Shown here piece by piece: positions 4,911-7,279 of a stretch of DNA of 7,279 nucleotides. Made by a program: the position numbers and the translations under genes. This DNA is from Dehalococcoidia bacterium (lineage in GTDB: Bacteria > Chloroflexota > Dehalococcoidia > GIF9 > AB-539-J10). Every line of letters starts with the position of its first letter. Position 1 is the first letter of the stretch. The stretch lies in contig JAGMDB010000072.1 of the NCBI GenBank assembly GCA_023128875.1, positions 1 through 7,279 of the forward strand. The letters are read 5' to 3'. The notes under the pieces are model-generated. The model saw only the letters and a program-made list of their open reading frames with translations, was not told where the DNA came from and did not search any database.

Positions 4911-6701
4911 ATGGAAAAGTATAGGTTGCTCAGGGTTAACCTGTCAGAGGGATCAATAAAGGAAGAAACAATACCATCGCAGTTAATAAATAAATACATT
5001 GGTGGAAAGGGGTTAGGCGCCTATTATCTCTATAAAGAGTTAAGAGCTAAAACTGATCCACTGGGGCCGGATAACAAACTTGTATTTATGGCTGGTCCCT
5101 TAACAGGCATCATGCCCGGTTGTACGCGTTATGCGGTGGTGACGAAGTCCCCCTTGACAGGAGCATACGCCGATTCTTTTTCCGGCGGTAATTTTTCGTA
5201 TGAGCTAAGGAAGGCAGGGTATCTTGGAATTATCATTGAAGGGAAAAGCCCAAATTTGGTTGCTCTGAAGGTAGAGGGGCAAAGCGTGACGCTGGAAGAC
5301 GTTTGCTCCACTCTTGAAGGAAAGAGCACTACGGAGACAAGCGAATATTATCCAGGTTTTAGTGTGGCATCGATTGGCCTTGGTGGGGAAAACCTGGTCA
5401 AATTTGCATGTATATTGAATAATGTGACCGGGAGCGGGCGTCCTGGAGCGGCAGGGCGTTGTGGCGTTGGCGCTGTGATGGGGTCAAAGAACCTGAAGGC
5501 CATTGCCATTAAGAGCAACGGGAAGCTCGAGATTCCTGAGAAAACAAAGGAACTCCAGAAGAAACATTTTAAACGCCTTGCCGATAACAAGGACCTCAGG
5601 GAGTTTTTCAGTGGTGGTATGTTCACTCCCATTATTGACATGTGTGACGAAGCACATATTGTACCGACTAGGAACTTTACTGCGGGCTCGTTTGAGCAGG
5701 TTAAAAATATTAATGAAGCTGTACTGCGACCGAATGTTATAAAGAAGTCTAGCTGCCATCTGTGCCCCATTGGCTGTGGCAACACAGTAAGGGTGAATGA
5801 AGGCCCTTTTGCAGGCACTGAAGCTACAGTATCGTATGAGCCTATGGTACTGCTCGGAGCAAACTGTGGGCAGGGGGAATTGAGCACGGTATTAGAATCC
5901 ATAAGGCTGGCTAATGAATATGGCCTTGACGTAATGTCGTTGGGAGATGTCATTGCCTTTGCTATGGAATGCTCAGAGAAAGGCCTGATAGATTATGAGA
6001 TTCCCTTTGGCGATTCGAAAAAACAGGTAGAGTTAGTAAAAATGATAGCTACCAGGGAGGGGATAGGGAACCTTCTGGCCGAAGGCGTAAGAGCGGCCTC
6101 AGTGAAAATAGCAAAAGGTTCAGGGGATTTTGCCATTCATGTTAAGGGGCTTGAAGTTGCTGGGTATGACCCTAGAGGGTCGAGAGGGATGGCTCTTGCT
6201 TATGCCACAGCTGATAGAGGTGCTTGTCATCAGAGAGCATACCCAGCCGGCGCGGAAGTCGTTGATAAGACAGCAGACCCGTTCACTACTACGGGGAAAG
6301 CCGCATTGGTGAAGCGATTGCAGGATTACAACGCTGCTGCGTGGAGCCTTATAACATGCGATTGTGTGCCATATTCGGCAGAGTGGCTGGTAGAGGTGCT
6401 TACTTCCCTTGGGCTGGAGGCCGATGAAAAAGGATTCATGACTCTGGGTGAGAGAGTCTACAATGTGACCAGACTATTTAATGTTCGTGAAGGTCTCTCT
6501 AGAAAGGATGACACATTGCCCAGGAGATTTACTGAACCTATGAAAGACACGGGCTGGAGAATTCCGGTGGAGGATTTTGAGAGAATGCTGGACGAATATT
6601 ATGAGCTTCGGGGATGGGATAGGAAAACGGGAATTCCTAAGCTGGAGAAGATCCGGGAGCTTGGGGTAGAGGAATTGGCACCACAGAAAAAAAGCGGTTA
6701 G
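4911..6701 (+). CDS. aor: aldehyde:ferredoxin oxidoreductase, tungstopterin enzyme
   Basis: This 596-residue protein has the usual length of the AOR family, which oxidises aldehydes to carboxylates and passes electrons to ferredoxin in the cytoplasm of anaerobes. Domain 1 holds the pterin-binding glycine motifs: 'YIGGKGLGAYYLY' (29-41), 'AGPLTGIMPGCTRY' (61-74), 'SIGLGGENLVKFA' (154-166) and 'GRCGVGAVMGSKNLKAI' (182-198). The [4Fe-4S] cluster ligands are C282, C285 and C289 (CHLCPIGC) plus C483 (SLITCDC), matching the three N-terminal and one C-terminal Cys of Pyrococcus AOR. Active-site and pterin contacts fit 'SYEP' (Y309, E310), 'GLD' (D340) and 'YATADRGACHQRAYP' (431-445, H440). There is no signal peptide. 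The ATG at 4911 has a strong GGGAGGTG (4896-4903) seven bases away. The gene stands between Rrf2 and MoaD genes, which fits cofactor supply. No separate promoter is evident. The substrate cannot be told from sequence, and other AOR-superfamily members (formaldehyde or aromatic-acid enzymes) remain possible. Confidence 0.93.
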   Translation: MEKYRLLRVNLSEGSIKEETIPSQLINKYIGGKGLGAYYLYKELRAKTDPLGPDNKLVFMAGPLTGIMPGCTRYAVVTKSPLTGAYADSFSGGNFSYELRKAGYLGIIIEGKSPNLVALKVEGQSVTLEDVCSTLEGKSTTETSEYYPGFSVASIGLGGENLVKFACILNNVTGSGRPGAAGRCGVGAVMGSKNLKAIAIKSNGKLEIPEKTKELQKKHFKRLADNKDLREFFSGGMFTPIIDMCDEAHIVPTRNFTAGSFEQVKNINEAVLRPNVIKKSSCHLCPIGCGNTVRVNEGPFAGTEATVSYEPMVLLGANCGQGELSTVLESIRLANEYGLDVMSLGDVIAFAMECSEKGLIDYEIPFGDSKKQVELVKMIATREGIGNLLAEGVRAASVKIAKGSGDFAIHVKGLEVAGYDPRGSRGMALAYATADRGACHQRAYPAGAEVVDKTADPFTTTGKAALVKRLQDYNAAAWSLITCDCVPYSAEWLVEVLTSLGLEADEKGFMTLGERVYNVTRLFNVREGLSRKDDTLPRRFTEPMKDTGWRIPVEDFERMLDEYYELRGWDRKTGIPKLEKIRELGVEELAPQKKSG

Positions 6702-6743
6702 ACGAAGGGGGAAACGATTTTCGCCTGAATCGCGTGAGCCATA

Positions 6744-7016
6744 ATGAGTATCAAGGTAAGAATTGCTTGGCATCTGAAGCACTTGACCGGTGATCAGGGA
6801 TTGGTTGAGACAGAAGGGCGAAATGTTGGCCAGTGCCTTGACAACTTGGAGGTGCGGTTTCCTGGCATTAAGGAGGAAATTAGCGTCAGGCAAAGGGAGC
6901 TGAGGGGCCTTTACCAGATTTATATTAAATCGACGAATTCGTATACACTGAAACTGGATAGGCCGGTGAAGAAGAATGATGAACTCACTATTCAGTTTAT
7001 CATCAGTGGTGGCTGA
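6744..7016 (+). CDS. moaD: MoaD/ThiS-family sulfur-carrier protein
   Basis: This 90-residue protein has the size and beta-grasp pattern of MoaD, the small subunit of molybdopterin synthase. An N-terminal strand (MSIKVRIAWHLKHLTG) is followed by a helix with 'VGQCLDNLEVRFPGIKEEI' (28-46), a middle strand 'LYQIYIKS' (56-63), and 'LKLDRPVKKNDELTIQFIISGG' at the end. The C-terminal Gly-Gly is the site that an E1-like enzyme adenylates and that then receives sulfur as a thiocarboxylate. It starts 42 bp after the AOR stop and is probably co-transcribed with it. An in-frame TGA just upstream (6735-6737) excludes an earlier start, and the ribosome-binding site is weak, which may mean translation coupled to the AOR gene. 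The expected activator is the MoeB-like enzyme at 3321-4085. MoaE is not seen in the window. A ThiS-like or protein-tagging role is less likely, given the AOR next door. Confidence 0.85.
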   Translation: MSIKVRIAWHLKHLTGDQGLVETEGRNVGQCLDNLEVRFPGIKEEISVRQRELRGLYQIYIKSTNSYTLKLDRPVKKNDELTIQFIISGG

Positions 7017-7047
7017 AATTTAGATGGTAATTTGCTTGCTTGTCCTT

Positions 7048-7076
7048 TTTACAGCCCGCCGGGTATCTCGTACACT
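7048..7076 (+). promoter_or_regulatory. candidate promoter of the arsM-like gene
   Basis: TTTACA (7048-7053) and TACACT (7071-7076) are 17 bases apart, matching consensus at 5 of 6 and 4 of 6 positions. Transcription would start near 7083, giving a leader of about 89 bases that contains the inverted repeat at 7116-7146. This would separate arsM-like expression from the AOR-MoaD pair. Confidence 0.4.
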
Positions 7077-7115
7077 GCCTTAGTTAACAGATGAAAAGTT
7101 AGCCAGGTTAATCCT

Positions 7116-7146
7116 CAATAGCGAAGCTTTAATGCTAGAGCTATTG
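7116..7146 (+). repeat. inverted repeat in the arsM-like leader
   Basis: CAATAGC (7116-7122) and GCTATTG (7140-7146) are perfect 7-base arms with a 17-base spacer. The last four bases of the left arm, TAGC, could instead pair with GCTA at 7134-7137, so two alternative stems are possible. It lies between the predicted transcription start and the ribosome-binding site (AGGAGGTGAA, 7159-7168). It could be an operator or a leader hairpin; there is no recognised ArsR site. Confidence 0.35.
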
Positions 7147-7171
7147 TGGTGCAAATGCCAGGAGGTGAATT

Positions 7172-7279
7172 ATGGAAGAGAAGAAAATCAAGGAAGTGGT
7201 GAAGAGGAGATACGCTCAGATAGCTAAGCAAGACCAACAGAACTGTTGCCCAAGTCGTGCTTGCGGAGCCAGCCCCCTG
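7172..7279 (+). CDS. arsM: arsenite S-adenosylmethyltransferase, N-terminal fragment (3' end outside window)
   Basis: The first 36 codons are present: MEEKKIKEVVKRRYAQIAKQ followed by a Cys-rich segment with C25, C26 and C31. Bacterial ArsM proteins start in the same way: a charged helix of the form K-I-K-E-V-V-x-x-x-Y-x-x-I-A, then a CC-P-S-x-x-C-C/G stretch, before the SAM-binding Rossmann domain. The enzyme methylates arsenite with SAM, giving methylated and eventually volatile arsenicals. The start is well supported by AGGAGGTGAA (7159-7168) just upstream. The catalytic domain lies beyond the window, so the call rests on this N-terminus only; another class I methyltransferase with the same leader is possible. 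Confidence 0.7.
   Translation, partial: MEEKKIKEVVKRRYAQIAKQDQQNCCPSRACGASPL

Noticed and set aside
5348..5953. Long minus-strand frame (201 codons) opposite the AOR gene
   Set aside because: It lies entirely inside the AOR coding sequence, whose motifs are unmistakable, and its translation has no family features.
1..7279. CRISPR array, tRNA or rRNA genes, insertion sequences, prophage genes
   Set aside because: No regularly spaced repeats, tRNA-like cloverleaf, transposase or terminal inverted repeats were seen on either strand.

Overview
The window is bacterial, with compact genes, Shine-Dalgarno sites and recognisable -35/-10 boxes. It looks like an anaerobe that uses tungsten or molybdenum pterin and nickel enzymes: a tungstopterin aldehyde:ferredoxin oxidoreductase (AOR), a CooC-type nickel-inserting ATPase and a second CooC-like fragment, a DUF3786 protein, an Fe-S type Rrf2 regulator and the start of an arsenite methyltransferase. 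This gene mix, and the style of the Rrf2 and DUF3786 proteins, suggest an uncultured Dehalococcoidia-like Chloroflexota. That placement is an impression from family resemblance, not a search result.

Left part (1-2928): the 3' end of a CooC/MinD-like ATPase (1-279), a stand-alone cyclic-nucleotide-binding-domain protein with no HTH (458-952) behind its own likely promoter, a 305-bp spacer holding an unexplained open frame, a DUF3786 protein (1258-1923), and, convergent on the minus strand, a full-length CooC with its Walker and CxC motifs (2101-2928). The 177-bp spacer between the convergent genes (1924-2100) shows no convincing terminator. No CO dehydrogenase is in the window, so the client of the CooC proteins must lie outside it.

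Middle (2929-4756): a 392-bp divergent spacer with an AT-rich inverted repeat touching a plausible promoter, then a MoeB/HesA/ThiF-type E1-like adenylating enzyme (3321-4085), a hairpin, and an Rrf2 regulator (4274-4756). The Rrf2 gene has a near-consensus promoter, and an inverted repeat covers its predicted transcription start, which suggests autoregulation.

Right part (4911-7279): a complete AOR (4911-6701), a MoaD/ThiS-like sulfur carrier ending in Gly-Gly (6744-7016), and the first 36 codons of a probable arsM (from 7172), which has its own candidate promoter and a 5'-UTR inverted repeat. The most coherent system is the E1-like enzyme, Rrf2, AOR and MoaD set: an oxidoreductase with a dedicated pair for activating sulfur for its pterin cofactor and a probable Fe-S-sensing regulator between them. 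The individual families are known. The arrangement and the regulatory sites are the parts worth following up.
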